Assembly (NCBI RefSeq): GCF_024808665.1
Contig: NZ_JANUBZ010000015.1
Span: 1-64,000 of the forward strand
Reading direction: 5' to 3'
Length of the DNA: 64,000 nt
From: Mucilaginibacter empetricola
GTDB lineage: Bacteria > Bacteroidota > Bacteroidia > Sphingobacteriales > Sphingobacteriaceae
Positions 34,681 through 43,283 of the stretch are shown in pieces (within the stretch, counting starts at the first letter, position 1; the number at the start of each line of letters is the position of its first letter). The notes beneath the pieces were generated by a model that saw only the letters and a list, made by a program, of their open reading frames with translations, made no database searches and was not told the origin of the DNA. The translations under genes were made by a program, and so were the position numbers.

Positions 34681-34795
34681 CTTGCGCTCGTCTGCGACGA
34701 GTGCTTAAAGCTGCTGTGCGTTTGTAACGCACTTAACAAAAACGGGCGATACAATCGCCCTTCCATATTAAGCACTCGTTTTAAACGAGCGCAAG
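34681..34795. repeat. Four-hairpin element
   Basis: The outer segments 34681-34707 and 34769-34795 are inverted copies of each other with few mismatches, and each can also fold on itself (CGCTCGT / ACGAGTG; ACTCGTTT / AAACGAGC). Two further hairpins lie inside: GTGCGTT / AACGCAC (34716-34732) and GGGCGAT / ATCGCCC (34744-34760). The element is 115 bp and non-coding. Confidence 0.65.
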
Positions 34796-34804
34796 AAAAT
34801 TCGT

Positions 34805-35833
34805 TTAAGTTACATTAACCAGCGGTGCCACCTTCTTCCCAATCAACTCAATAGCATGCAATAATTTTTCATGCGGAATATCAGCATTATCCATCTGGAA
34901 AGTTAATCTGGATATACCGCCCAATGCTTCACTATGTCTGATGATCTTTTCGGCAATTTCTTCGGGGCCGCCAACCAGCAGGGCTCCCGTAGGGCCGGTT
35001 TGGGCATTAAATTGCGGCCTTGTTACCGGCGGCCAGCCACGTTCACGACCTATGCGGGTAAACGTTTCGGCGTAGCCGGGATAATATTCGTCCATGGCTT
35101 GCTCCGTGGTATCAGCCACGTAACCGAGGGAGTGCAGCCCAACCTTTAGTTTTTCGGGCGAATGACCTGCCCTGCGTCCCGCTTCGCGGTATAAATCAAC
35201 CAGCGGGCGAAAACGATGCGTTTCACCGCCAATTACAGCCACCATCAGCGGCAAACCTAATACTCCCGCGCGCACAAAAGATTCCGGCGTGCCACCCACT
35301 CCCAACCATACCGGGAACGGATCTTGCAGCGGTCGCGGATAAATTGCCTGATTTTTTAATGCCGGTCGGAATTTGCCGCTCCAATCCACCACTTCATTAT
35401 CGCGGATATTTAACAGTAATTCCAGTTTCTCGGCAAACAAAGCATCGTAATCCTGCAGGTTCAAACCAAACAGCGGGAAAGCTTCGGTGAATGATCCCCG
35501 GCCAACTACCATTTCGGCGCGGCCATTGCTAATCAGATCAAGCGTAGCAAAATTTTGAAATACCCGCACCGGGTCGGCAGCACTTAAAACAGTAACAGCG
35601 CTGGTTAATATAATTCGTTTGGTAATTGCGGCAGCAGCGGCCAGGATCATGGTTGGGGCCGAATCCAAAAACTCTTTACGGTGGTGCTCGCCTATACCAA
35701 AAACATCCAGTCCGCACTCATCAGCATATTTAATACGCTCCAATAATTGCGCTATCGCATCGGCCTTACTTATTGTTTTAGCAGCATCCTCACTAATCAT
35801 TGCCGAAGCAAAGCTATCAATCCCTATTTCCAT
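34805..35833 (-). CDS. LLM-class flavin-dependent oxidoreductase
   Basis: A 342-residue protein with the luciferase-like TIM-barrel fold. The opening region DVFGIGEHHRKEFLDSAPTM carries the EHH motif of the family, and RIILTSAVTVLSAADPVRVF is the typical second strand-helix unit. Such enzymes use reduced flavin to oxidise small substrates, with oxygen or F420-type variants. The substrate is not deducible. It is cytoplasmic and stands alone between two repeat blocks. Confidence 0.87.
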   Translation of the reverse strand: MEIGIDSFASAMISEDAAKTISKADAIAQLLERIKYADECGLDVFGIGEHHRKEFLDSAPTMILAAAAAITKRIILTSAVTVLSAADPVRVFQNFATLDLISNGRAEMVVGRGSFTEAFPLFGLNLQDYDALFAEKLELLLNIRDNEVVDWSGKFRPALKNQAIYPRPLQDPFPVWLGVGGTPESFVRAGVLGLPLMVAVIGGETHRFRPLVDLYREAGRRAGHSPEKLKVGLHSLGYVADTTEQAMDEYYPGYAETFTRIGRERGWPPVTRPQFNAQTGPTGALLVGGPEEIAEKIIRHSEALGGISRLTFQMDNADIPHEKLLHAIELIGKKVAPLVNVT

Positions 35834-35920
35834 ACCTGGTATATTTTTTAATATAATTTATCAAAAATGTGAGCCTCCTAAATATCTTTCAAAAAAGAAA
35901 GAAGGACTGCAAATTACTAT

Positions 35921-35989
35921 AGCCCTTCTCCTTGCGCCACCGCTAAAGCTAAGGCGGCACGCGGTTGGAGAAGGGTTGGGATGAGGCTT
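35921..35989. repeat. Long palindromic repeat (GCGCCACCGCTAAAGC), copy 1
   Basis: A 43-base core (CTCCTTGCGCCACCGC through GGTTGGAG) recurs exactly, in the opposite orientation, at 54145-54187 inside the eCIS cluster. The surrounding GCCC...TTCTCC and GGTTGGGATGAGGC text is also shared in part. Confidence 0.75.
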
Positions 35990-35990
35990 C

Positions 35991-36752
35991 TTAAAATGCC
36001 AGCGGGCCAAGCCTGCGCATATTCCGCATAATAAGGTACTGCCGGTGCCTTACATATGCACTTGGATTAGTAGCCGACCATTTTAGCGGACTTGGAAATA
36101 TGGATGCGATAGCAGCCGCTTCATGATTATTTAGCTGCGAAGCCGGTTTATGAAAATAGGTTTGCGCAGCTGCTTCGGCCCCATAAACACCATCACCCAT
36201 TTCAATAACATTCAGATATACTTCCATTATGCGCTTTTTACCCCAAAAAACCTCCATCAACAACGTAAACCACGCCTCAAACCCTTTGCGGATAATTGAC
36301 CGACCAGGCCAAAGGAAAACATTTTTAGCCGTTTGCTGCGATATGGTGCTGCCCCCTATTAATTTTTTGCTGTGTTCATTCTTTTTGTATGCCCTTTCCA
36401 TCGCATTAAAATCAAACCCATGATTTTCCAGAAAAGATTGGTCTTCTGCTGCTACAGCGGCCCGTTTCATGGGGTCTGAAATCTCGTCAAAGCTTTTCCA
36501 GCTTTTTTCAATTTTCCAGGGCTTTCCGGCAGACTTTTGTTCAAAGCCACGCAAAATCATCAGCGACGTAATAGGCGGATTTACAAACCGGAAAAGTATC
36601 ACAAAGAAAATACTACCAGCCACAAAAACTATAAACAAAATTTTAAAAATCCTGAATATCAGCTTAAATATACCACCTTTAAAAAAACCTTTTTTTGGCG
36701 GAGTTTTAGATGTGCGACTGCGGGTTTGTGTTTTCCCTTTGGTAGTTTTCAT
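35991..36752 (-). CDS. mtgA: Monofunctional peptidoglycan transglycosylase
   Basis: A 253-residue type II membrane enzyme that polymerises lipid II glycan strands. There is one membrane helix at about residues 32-55, then a GT51 domain. The catalytic Glu is in AVAAEDQSFLENHGFD, and the other family motifs GGSTISQQTAKN, RKGFEAWFT and KKRIMEVYLNVIEMGDGVYG are complete. No transpeptidase domain follows, so it is of the MtgA type. It belongs to cell-wall synthesis and is not linked to its neighbours. Confidence 0.93.
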   Translation of the reverse strand: MKTTKGKTQTRSRTSKTPPKKGFFKGGIFKLIFRIFKILFIVFVAGSIFFVILFRFVNPPITSLMILRGFEQKSAGKPWKIEKSWKSFDEISDPMKRAAVAAEDQSFLENHGFDFNAMERAYKKNEHSKKLIGGSTISQQTAKNVFLWPGRSIIRKGFEAWFTLLMEVFWGKKRIMEVYLNVIEMGDGVYGAEAAAQTYFHKPASQLNNHEAAAIASIFPSPLKWSATNPSAYVRHRQYLIMRNMRRLGPLAF

Positions 36753-36891
36753 TTGGCTAAATGTATCAATTTAGTGGTAGTTTTAAAAAGAAGAATTGGG
36801 AGGCAAGAAAAAAATCACGTTTAAAGTGATCCTACTTCCTGGCTCCCATATCCTGATACGTTTTTTTTGTATCCGGGTTCAGTATCCGGCC

Positions 36892-37488
36892 TTACAAACC
36901 AAAATTATAAGCTACGTGTGCAGCAATCTGGGTATATCCACCACCCGGTTCAACACGGTTTTCATAAAACAAACCAAAATCGGCGCTGTTGCGGCCCCTG
37001 CGGCCGAGCGGTATGGTATAACCAGCTCCCGGCGAGTAAATAAATGCTGTTGTACGGCCGGTATAATCGCCGGGGTAAGTATTTACATTAAATGAGGCAC
37101 CGGCGTCGCCTTCAATAAAAACACTGTGGGCAACATATATTTTTACGCCTGCCATAACCGGTATAAAAGAAGCCGTAGAGCCATAGTACGAATCACTATA
37201 ACCACCATATCCAACACCAAAACCGCCAAAATCAGCACCTACCGAGTAAGCGCTCGAGGTATAAAAAGTATAGCCTGTTGTAAAAATGAGGCTTACCGGA
37301 CTGGTTGAAAGCGGATAAACTAAGCGGAGCGATAATTCGCCGGCCACAGGATAAACACTCGAAACCGGCCCTATGGCAACGCCAGGGTTAAAACCGATAC
37401 TAAATTGTGGTAATGTAGTGCGCTGCTGTGCATATGCACCCAATGCTGTTGCAACTGAAATAATAACTAAAAGTACAGTTTTTCTCAT
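36892..37488 (-). CDS. Outer-membrane beta-barrel-like protein
   Basis: A 198-residue protein with a signal peptide (MRKTVLLVIISVATALGAYA, cleavage before QQRT). The mature part consists of amphipathic strands rich in Gly, Tyr and Ser (GFGVGYGGYSDSYYGST) and ends in a Phe-Gly-Leu tail typical of small outer-membrane barrels. Probably an eight-strand porin-type protein of unknown role. Confidence 0.7.
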   Translation of the reverse strand: MRKTVLLVIISVATALGAYAQQRTTLPQFSIGFNPGVAIGPVSSVYPVAGELSLRLVYPLSTSPVSLIFTTGYTFYTSSAYSVGADFGGFGVGYGGYSDSYYGSTASFIPVMAGVKIYVAHSVFIEGDAGASFNVNTYPGDYTGRTTAFIYSPGAGYTIPLGRRGRNSADFGLFYENRVEPGGGYTQIAAHVAYNFGL

Positions 37489-37584
37489 ACGCGAAAATAA
37501 AGAAAATAATTAGTTAGCAAGGGTTTGTTGTGATTGGAGACGAGGAGAAATCGCTTTTTGAATTTTCTATGGCTTTACTCATAA

Positions 37585-37605
37585 CGATGGGTATAAAACC
37601 CATCG
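37585..37605. repeat. Palindrome CGATGGGT / ACCCATCG
   Basis: A short hairpin with 8-base arms and loop ATAAA, related to the perfect palindrome at 44884-44913. Confidence 0.5.
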
Positions 37606-37614
37606 CTATAAAAA

Positions 37615-37654
37615 ACAAAAAAGGTGTCCTGCTTTCGCAAAACACCTTTTTATA
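37615..37654 (-). terminator. Terminator of the rpsF-rpsR-rplI operon
   Basis: A 9-bp stem (AAAAGGTGT / ACACCTTTT) with an inner TGC / GCA pair and, on the minus strand, a tract of T. It lies about 45 bases past the rplI stop. Confidence 0.65.
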
Positions 37655-37697
37655 TAATTTAAATTCCGAAATCGAAAATCCGACTTCCGAATTCAAC

Positions 37698-38141
37698 TTA
37701 CTCAGCTACTACTTCAAAAGGAACCTGAACTTTAACTTCTTTGTGTAAGTTTACGTTTGCAACGTACTCACCAACAAATTTAGGTTCAGTTTCAAAAGTA
37801 ATACGGCGACGGTCAACTTCAAAGCCTTCTTTCTTCAAAGCATCAGCAACCTGAATAGTATTGATAGCACCGAAAATTTTACCGGTTTCGCCAGCTTTAG
37901 CGCCAATAGTCAATTTTACACCGTCTAAACGGGCAGCAATAGCATCAGCATCTTTACGAATTTTTTCTTGTTTAAACTGAGCCTGTTTAAGGTTTTCAGC
38001 TAAAACTTTACGGGCACTTTCAGTAGCCTGTATAGCATAACCCTTAGGGATAAGGTAGTTACGGCCATAACCTGGCTTTACTTTCACTACATCGTCTTTA
38101 TCTCCGAGGTGTTTTACGTCTTGTTTTAAAATAACTTCCAT
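37698..38141 (-). CDS. rplI: 50S ribosomal protein bL9
   Basis: A 147-residue protein of the large ribosomal subunit. The N-terminal domain (1-50) contains MEVILKQDVKHLGDKDDVVK and VKPGYGRNYLIPKGYA, the family signature. A long helix and a C-terminal domain follow, as usual. It is the last gene of the rpsF-rpsR-rplI operon, 15 bases after rpsR. Confidence 0.97.
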   Translation of the reverse strand: MEVILKQDVKHLGDKDDVVKVKPGYGRNYLIPKGYAIQATESARKVLAENLKQAQFKQEKIRKDADAIAARLDGVKLTIGAKAGETGKIFGAINTIQVADALKKEGFEVDRRRITFETEPKFVGEYVANVNLHKEVKVQVPFEVVAE

Positions 38142-38156
38142 CTTTTTACCTCCTGA

Positions 38157-38420
38157 TTATTTTAATGAGTCTGTAACATAAGGTAATAAACCGATGTGGC
38201 GTGCACGCTTAACAGCCTGAGCCACTTTACGCTGAAACTTTAATGAAGTTCCGGTTAAACGGCGAGGTAATACTTTACCCTGATCGTTAATGAACTTTAA
38301 TAAAAAGTTAGCGTCTTTGTAATCGATATACTTAATACCGTTCTTTTTAAAACGGCAATATTTTTTACGTGTATCCTCCACCTTTGGAGCGGTAACGTAT
38401 TTAATTTGGTCGTTTGCCAT
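38157..38420 (-). CDS. rpsR: 30S ribosomal protein bS18
   Basis: An 87-residue small-subunit protein with the family core [40 protein letters not shown] and [11 protein letters not shown]. It binds the S6 partner on the platform of the 30S subunit. Its start overlaps the rpsF stop by one base (TAATG), which couples translation of the two partners. Confidence 0.97.
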   Translation of the reverse strand: MANDQIKYVTAPKVEDTRKKYCRFKKNGIKYIDYKDANFLLKFINDQGKVLPRRLTGTSLKFQRKVAQAVKRARHIGLLPYVTDSLK

Positions 38421-38785
38421 TAGTTTGCTGCCTCCTCTGCTTTAGGTGATTTTTTGTTAAATGCACCACTGCGTTTTTTGTCGTTGTAAGCAACGGCATG
38501 TTTGTCTAAAGCAATGGTAAGGAAACGTAAAACACGCTCGTCACGTCTTAATTCAATTTCCAGTTTGTTAATAAGTTCACCCGGAGCCTTGAATTCAGTT
38601 AAGTGATAGTACCCTGTAGTCTTTTTTTGAATAGGGTACGCTAATTTTCTCAAACCCCAATTATCCTCCTGGACAATTTCGGCTCCGTTATCAGTAAGAA
38701 TTTTGCTGTATTTGGCGATAGCCTCAGCAGCAACATCTACTGTTAACAACGGGGTTAGAACGATCACGATTTCGTACTGTTGCAT
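38420..38785 (-). CDS. rpsF: 30S ribosomal protein bS6
   Basis: A 121-residue small-subunit protein with the ferredoxin-like S6 fold. It begins [14 protein letters not shown] and contains [20 protein letters not shown], characteristic of S6. The C-terminal tail after residue 100 is charged and probably disordered. First gene of the operon; promoter and leader hairpin are visible upstream. Confidence 0.97.
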   Translation of the reverse strand: MQQYEIVIVLTPLLTVDVAAEAIAKYSKILTDNGAEIVQEDNWGLRKLAYPIQKKTTGYYHLTEFKAPGELINKLEIELRRDERVLRFLTIALDKHAVAYNDKKRSGAFNKKSPKAEEAAN

Positions 38786-38812
38786 TGTTATACTTTGATT
38801 TTTAATAAATTA

Positions 38813-38826
38813 CCCGCTATTACGGG
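38813..38826 (-). promoter_or_regulatory. Leader hairpin of rpsF, possible S6:S18 binding site
   Basis: The start of the expected transcript can form a short stem CCCG / CGGG with loop TAATAG. In many bacteria the S6:S18 complex represses its own operon through a leader RNA with exposed CCG. The present hairpin is simpler than the published motif, so the assignment is tentative. Confidence 0.35.
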
Positions 38827-38830
38827 GCTG

Positions 38831-38861
38831 CAAATATAGATATATATTTTATAAACTGCAA
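38831..38861 (-). promoter_or_regulatory. Promoter of rpsF-rpsR-rplI
   Basis: On the minus strand, TTG (38859-38861), a 20-base spacer and TATATTTG (38831-38838) match the Bacteroidota promoter well. It leaves a leader of about 40 bases before the rpsF ATG. Confidence 0.65.
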
Positions 38862-38887
38862 GCTTAAAAGAACCGTATTTTTCACGC

Positions 38888-38918
38888 TTGACAAGCAATG
38901 TTATTTACTGTAGTTTTA
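38888..38918 (+). promoter_or_regulatory. Possible promoter of the holin/lysin-like pair
   Basis: TTG at 38888-38890, a 20-base spacer and TAGTTTTA at 38911-38918 match the Bacteroidota consensus at most positions. The leader to the ATG at 38987 is about 60 bases. Confidence 0.35.
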
Positions 38919-38986
38919 TGGCTAAATGTATTGTAACCTATTATTAATCAATACATAAAACCTATTAAACCTTAAAACAATCAAAA

Positions 38987-39397
38987 ATGGAAACATTTAG
39001 TTTAGCAGGTCCGCTATTGTTAGGCGGGCTATTGGGCCTTACCGGTCAAAGCATCCGCGTAATTGTAGGTCTTAAAAAAACTTATGATAGCTCGGTACAG
39101 CAAAGCACCCAATTTAAAGATGCATTTGATGGCAAGCAACTGCTAATAAGCCTGCTGATAGGTTTTGTTGCAGGTTTACTGGCTACACTGCTGCAACTAA
39201 GCTTCGACCCTAAAGCCCCTCAATTTACCTGGACCAAAGATATTGCCGTTGAAATTATTGCAGTAGGGTATGCCGGGGCCGATTTTATTGAGGGTTTTAT
39301 GAAAAAGTACCTGCCTGCACAGGATAGCACCGCCGTACCAAATGCAGCAGCAACTACAACAGTTACAGGTTTATCAACAGACAATATAGTAGGTTAA
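38987..39397 (+). CDS. Small membrane protein, holin-like by context
   Basis: A 136-residue protein with a first hydrophobic, Gly-Leu rich segment at about 5-25 and a second helix at about 52-75; a third weaker one lies near 87-105. Size and helix number resemble phage holins, but there is no sequence motif that proves it. The gene ends 2 bases before the start of an SH3-domain lysin-like gene, which is the reason for suggesting a holin-type role. A small structural membrane protein is the alternative. Confidence 0.5.
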   Translation: METFSLAGPLLLGGLLGLTGQSIRVIVGLKKTYDSSVQQSTQFKDAFDGKQLLISLLIGFVAGLLATLLQLSFDPKAPQFTWTKDIAVEIIAVGYAGADFIEGFMKKYLPAQDSTAVPNAAATTTVTGLSTDNIVG

Positions 39398-39399
39398 TT

Positions 39400-40299
39400 A
39401 TGTCAAACCTTTATACAGTAACTGCTACGTTATTGAATTTGCGTAGCAGTACATCAACAGCAGATAATTCAAATATTATTACCCGGTTAAAAAATGGGGA
39501 AGTGGTTGATGTAACCGATGCCAGCCAGGCAGATTGGTATAAAGTGAATGCTTTAAACCGCAGCCCGGCGATAAGCGGCTATGTAGCCAGCAAATATTTA
39601 AAACAGGTTGATCCCTCAGCGCCGGTTACATCGCCGGGCTATTTAAAGCCGGTAAACTTGCCACCAAATAACGATTCAAGACGTAACAACCATGCCGCCT
39701 GGCAATATCCCCTGGGCGAACCAGCGATGCCTTTTATAACCGCGGCAGATGTGCCAGGCCGCATTGATGATATATATAACATTGTGAATTACCTTGCTGT
39801 TGATATAAGCGCCCGGTATGCCAGAGACGTGCATACCTATTGTAATATTTATGCTTATGACTTTTGTTATTTAAGCAATGTGTTTTTGCCAAGAGTGTGG
39901 TGGACAGATAAAGCATTGCTTGATTTAAAAAATGGCCAAACGGTGCAGGCTTTGTATGGCGTAACCGTAAATGAGATGACCGCCAACCAATTATACACCT
40001 GGCTGGAACTTTGGGGTGCCGACTTCGGCTGGACACGTACTTATGACCTTGATGACCTGCAGAACCAGGTAAACCAGGGAAAAACGGGCCTCATCAGCGG
40101 GCCCAATGTTAATGCCGAACAAAGCGGTCATATTTGCTGTGTTATCCCCGAGAAAGGAACCGAAGTGGCGATGCGTACCGGCGGTAATGTAGTATGCCCT
40201 GTTTTATCACAGGCGGGCGCCCAAAATTTGAGATTTTACAATAATAACCGATGGTGGCTATTATCAATAATTAAAGAATTTGGTTTTTGGTATGTATAA
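39400..40299 (+). CDS. SH3b-domain protein with possible cysteine peptidase domain
   Basis: The 299-residue protein has an N-terminal bacterial SH3 domain (about 1-70: VTATLLNLRSSTSTADNSNI, then DWYKVNA and GYVASKYL) that usually binds peptidoglycan. After a Pro-rich linker, the C-terminal domain (about 120-299) contains YCNIYAYDFCYL (Cys148), LPRVWW and a later SGHICCVIP (His244). The Cys-then-His order suits an NlpC/P60- or CHAP-like peptidase, though the assignment is by inspection only. There is no signal peptide, so release would need a holin-like partner, and the preceding gene is a candidate. A clear terminator follows. Confidence 0.65.
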   Translation: MSNLYTVTATLLNLRSSTSTADNSNIITRLKNGEVVDVTDASQADWYKVNALNRSPAISGYVASKYLKQVDPSAPVTSPGYLKPVNLPPNNDSRRNNHAAWQYPLGEPAMPFITAADVPGRIDDIYNIVNYLAVDISARYARDVHTYCNIYAYDFCYLSNVFLPRVWWTDKALLDLKNGQTVQALYGVTVNEMTANQLYTWLELWGADFGWTRTYDLDDLQNQVNQGKTGLISGPNVNAEQSGHICCVIPEKGTEVAMRTGGNVVCPVLSQAGAQNLRFYNNNRWWLLSIIKEFGFWYV

Positions 40300-40351
40300 A
40301 CAATTAGGTTGAAAATGGCATAACTAACTATTCTTAATTTTTTTGAAAACG

Positions 40352-40386
40352 ATGCAGGTAAAACAACGTTACCTGCATTTTTAATT
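40352..40386 (+). terminator. Strong terminator after the SH3-domain gene
   Basis: A 10-bp stem ATGCAGGTAA / TTACCTGCAT with a 7-base loop is followed by TTTTTAATTT. It ends the two-gene transcript 38987-40299. Confidence 0.8.
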
Positions 40387-40503
40387 TATAGCATTTCGTA
40401 ATAAACTAATGCAAGCTATTATCTCACCATTATGTAAATAATTAATGGTACCAGGCAAAGCCTGCTTAAAATTCACCATTTTTGTTTCACACAATTTACC
40501 GAA

Positions 40504-41382
40504 ATGAGCAATCCAACAACCATTACCATTGCCGGCAACAGCAAACATCCCTTAACCGTAAACCGCCTGGGCTATGGCACCATGCGCCTAACCGGCGAAG
40601 GCATTTACGGAGAACCGCCTAATCGCCCGGAGGCTTTACAGATTTTGAAAAAAGCCGTTGAAAGTGGCGTTAACTTTATTGATACTGCCGATTATTATGG
40701 CGAAGATGTAACCAACCGACTTATAGCCGAAGCCATTTACCCATACCGTGATGATTTGGTGATCTGTACCAAAGTTGGTGGCGCCCGCAAACCCGATAAA
40801 AGCTGGATACCTTATAATAAGCCCGAAAATTTGCGCGCCAGTATTGAAAACAATCTGCGTACACTAAAAATTGACCAAGTTACATTGGTTCATTTCAGAG
40901 CAATGGGCGGTGCCATGAATTTCGAACAAGCCATGGAAACCATGTTTAAAATGCAGCAGGAAGGTAAAATATTGCACGTTGGCGTAAGCAACGTAACCCG
41001 TGATGATCTGCAAACAGCTATGAAAATGGGCGAGATTGCTTCTGTCGAAAACATGTACGGCCATGCGCAGCGTACCACGCACAAAGCTGGCCACATGGAA
41101 AGCAACGGCGGCGAAGAAGTATTAGATATCTGCGAAAAAAATGAAATTCCTTTGGTTCCTTATTTTTCGCTCTTCCTTTCTACACCCAAAAAAGATGTGC
41201 GTATTGCAGAGATCGCCAAAAAATACGGAGTGAACGAAATACAGGCAAACATTGCGTGGCTATTACATAAATCACCATGGATTTTACCTATACCCGGCAC
41301 TTCATCATTAGTACATTTTGAAGAAAATATAGCGGCAGCAAATATAAAGCTGACTAAAGAAGATATGGACTTTTTACAATAG
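40504..41382 (+). CDS. Aldo/keto reductase
   Basis: A 292-residue NADPH-dependent reductase with the (beta/alpha)8 barrel. Visible motifs are NFIDTADYYGEDVTNRLIAE with the catalytic Asp and Tyr, VICTKVGG with the Lys, and the VHF segment at the His position. The C-terminal NWLLHKSPWILPIPGTSS-type region binds the cofactor. It probably reduces a small aldehyde or ketone. It stands alone; 41383-41743 is AT-rich and holds only the half repeat at 41419. Confidence 0.88.
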   Translation: MSNPTTITIAGNSKHPLTVNRLGYGTMRLTGEGIYGEPPNRPEALQILKKAVESGVNFIDTADYYGEDVTNRLIAEAIYPYRDDLVICTKVGGARKPDKSWIPYNKPENLRASIENNLRTLKIDQVTLVHFRAMGGAMNFEQAMETMFKMQQEGKILHVGVSNVTRDDLQTAMKMGEIASVENMYGHAQRTTHKAGHMESNGGEEVLDICEKNEIPLVPYFSLFLSTPKKDVRIAEIAKKYGVNEIQANIAWLLHKSPWILPIPGTSSLVHFEENIAAANIKLTKEDMDFLQ

Positions 41383-41418
41383 TGAGCTTTACAATCCTGC
41401 ATCTTTTTATTGCCCCGA

Positions 41419-41434
41419 AAAACTTCGTAAGTTT
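41419..41434. repeat. Half copy of the AAACTTACGAAGTTTT palindrome
   Basis: AAAACTTCGTAAGTTT is one complete arm of the 33-bp palindrome at 4946. The other arm is missing. Confidence 0.55.
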
Positions 41435-41743
41435 GAAATATTTGAGATACAATATTATTTTGTATTAAAAAAAAGCAAATAATATCATTACCATTTTCTC
41501 TCCATTTTACTAAATCATCCAACCAACGCCTCACAGTTAATATTATTATCTACAGAATAATATCCTCAAAAGAAACAATCCCAATATATTTTATTAATTG
41601 AATATTATTGAGTTTTATTGAAATATCAATTAACTTTTAGCGTTATCACAATACTATTAATCTGCTATTGATGATTAAATTAATCTATTTGTAAATATTA
41701 AATTTTACTAAATAGGATTTGATAAATTATTAAAGCAGTTCAA

Positions 41744-43189
41744 ATGAGAGCGATAGGTATACTGATAGCGCTACTTTTTCTCCACTTAATAGTAAAATCA
41801 CAGGATGTTCATGCCAGTCTGGAAGCCCAGGCTATTGGCACCACGGGCAACGCGGTTCCGTTTTGGTTACGATCCGATCAGTTTGGAAGTATCCCGCTTA
41901 AAGGAGGCTCGGGCAGCCTGATTGCCAAATTCCGTAAAGATTACGATTCACTAAAAAAAGTAGATTGGGGCTTTTCCTTTGAAGGTCGGGCAAATTTGGG
42001 TCAGCAAACACAGTTCACCCTTATTGAAGGATTAGTAAAAGCACGTGCAGGCGTTTTTGAGTTAAAGGTTGGTCGCTCAAAAGACATCATAGGCTTAGTC
42101 GATTCCACTTTATCATCCGGTTCATTCTCCATATCCGGCAACGCGTTGGGCGTACCAAAAGCCAGCATCGGCGTACCGCAATACTACAGCATCCCTATAT
42201 TGGGCAAACTAATTGCCGTTAAAGGACATTTTGCCACCGGCTACCTCGGCGATATTGGCGTGCAGTATGATAAAAAGCCCAAAGGATTTGACGGTTACTA
42301 TCTGGAGAATGATCTATATTTTAATATCGGGCAACCCGGTTCGCGCTTCCATTTCCAGTTTGGTTTTAATCATGAAGCAGTATGGGGCGATGAGGAGGAA
42401 GTTTTTGGTTCCTACTATAAGCTATCGCCCTTAAAAACATACTGGTATGTAATCAGCGGCAAAACTTATAATGAGTCAAAGGTGGGCAATCATTTAGGAT
42501 CGCTTGATTTTGGGGCCGATTACCGGTTTGACGACCTTACCCTAACCTTTTATCGCCAGAATTTTTACGACAAGGGCGCTCTATGGCATCTGGCCAACCT
42601 GGCCGATGGGCTAAACGGCCTGAGCATTGCAAATAACCAAACTAAAACGGGCGATTTTTACTGGAAGAAATTTCTTTTTGAATTTTTATATACCGCCAAT
42701 CAGGCCGGTTACCTGAGTTCAAAAGATACCAAATCAGGTGCCGAAGATTATTATAACAACTATGAATATTTGCAGGGATGGTCGTACAAAGACATGGGGT
42801 TAGGCACACCTTTTATAACACCCACTTACGATGCCAAAAATAAATTGAGTGCTAAGGCTAATGAATTTTTCATCAACAACCGGGTGTCAGCCCTACACGC
42901 CGCTGCAGAAGTTTACGCCTTTAACTGGTCTTATACCGCTAAAATATCTTACTCAAAAAATTACGGCACTTTTGAAAATGGCGATGAACCCTATCGCAGC
43001 GCCGGCGGAATACTCGACGGGCAAGGCAAGCCGCCCTTTACAGAAGTAAATCAACTATCCCTTTATCTGGAAGGCATGAGACCGCTAAAAAATGGATATA
43101 CCATCGGTTATGACATCGGCGTTGACCATGGGCAATTGTTAAACAACTCGCTGGGACTTATCTTAAAGGCATCAAAGTCATTTTTATGA
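41744..43189 (+). CDS. Wzi-family capsule assembly outer-membrane protein
   Basis: The 481-residue protein has a signal peptide (hydrophobic start MRAIGILIALLFLHLIVKS, cleavage near QDVHA). The sequence is rich in Gly, Tyr and Phe strands, as for an outer-membrane barrel of about 18 strands. GNAVPFWLRSDQFGSIPLKG and KVGRSKDIIGLVDSTLSSGS are typical of the Wzi family, which anchors capsular polysaccharide. No capsule biosynthesis cluster is adjacent, so the polysaccharide genes would lie elsewhere. Confidence 0.85.
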   Translation: MRAIGILIALLFLHLIVKSQDVHASLEAQAIGTTGNAVPFWLRSDQFGSIPLKGGSGSLIAKFRKDYDSLKKVDWGFSFEGRANLGQQTQFTLIEGLVKARAGVFELKVGRSKDIIGLVDSTLSSGSFSISGNALGVPKASIGVPQYYSIPILGKLIAVKGHFATGYLGDIGVQYDKKPKGFDGYYLENDLYFNIGQPGSRFHFQFGFNHEAVWGDEEEVFGSYYKLSPLKTYWYVISGKTYNESKVGNHLGSLDFGADYRFDDLTLTFYRQNFYDKGALWHLANLADGLNGLSIANNQTKTGDFYWKKFLFEFLYTANQAGYLSSKDTKSGAEDYYNNYEYLQGWSYKDMGLGTPFITPTYDAKNKLSAKANEFFINNRVSALHAAAEVYAFNWSYTAKISYSKNYGTFENGDEPYRSAGGILDGQGKPPFTEVNQLSLYLEGMRPLKNGYTIGYDIGVDHGQLLNNSLGLILKASKSFL

Positions 43190-43283
43190 AAAACTTTTTA
43201 ATATAGATCGTATCTTGCTTAAAAATGTCCTATTTGGCACCTATTGAGAAACATCTTTTTTAATTAGTTAAATAAAAGCTGCG

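Noticed and set aside
35921..35989. Small RNA gene
   Set aside because: The 43-base core recurs in opposite orientation at 54145, and neither copy has a promoter, so a mobile-type repeat is the simpler reading.
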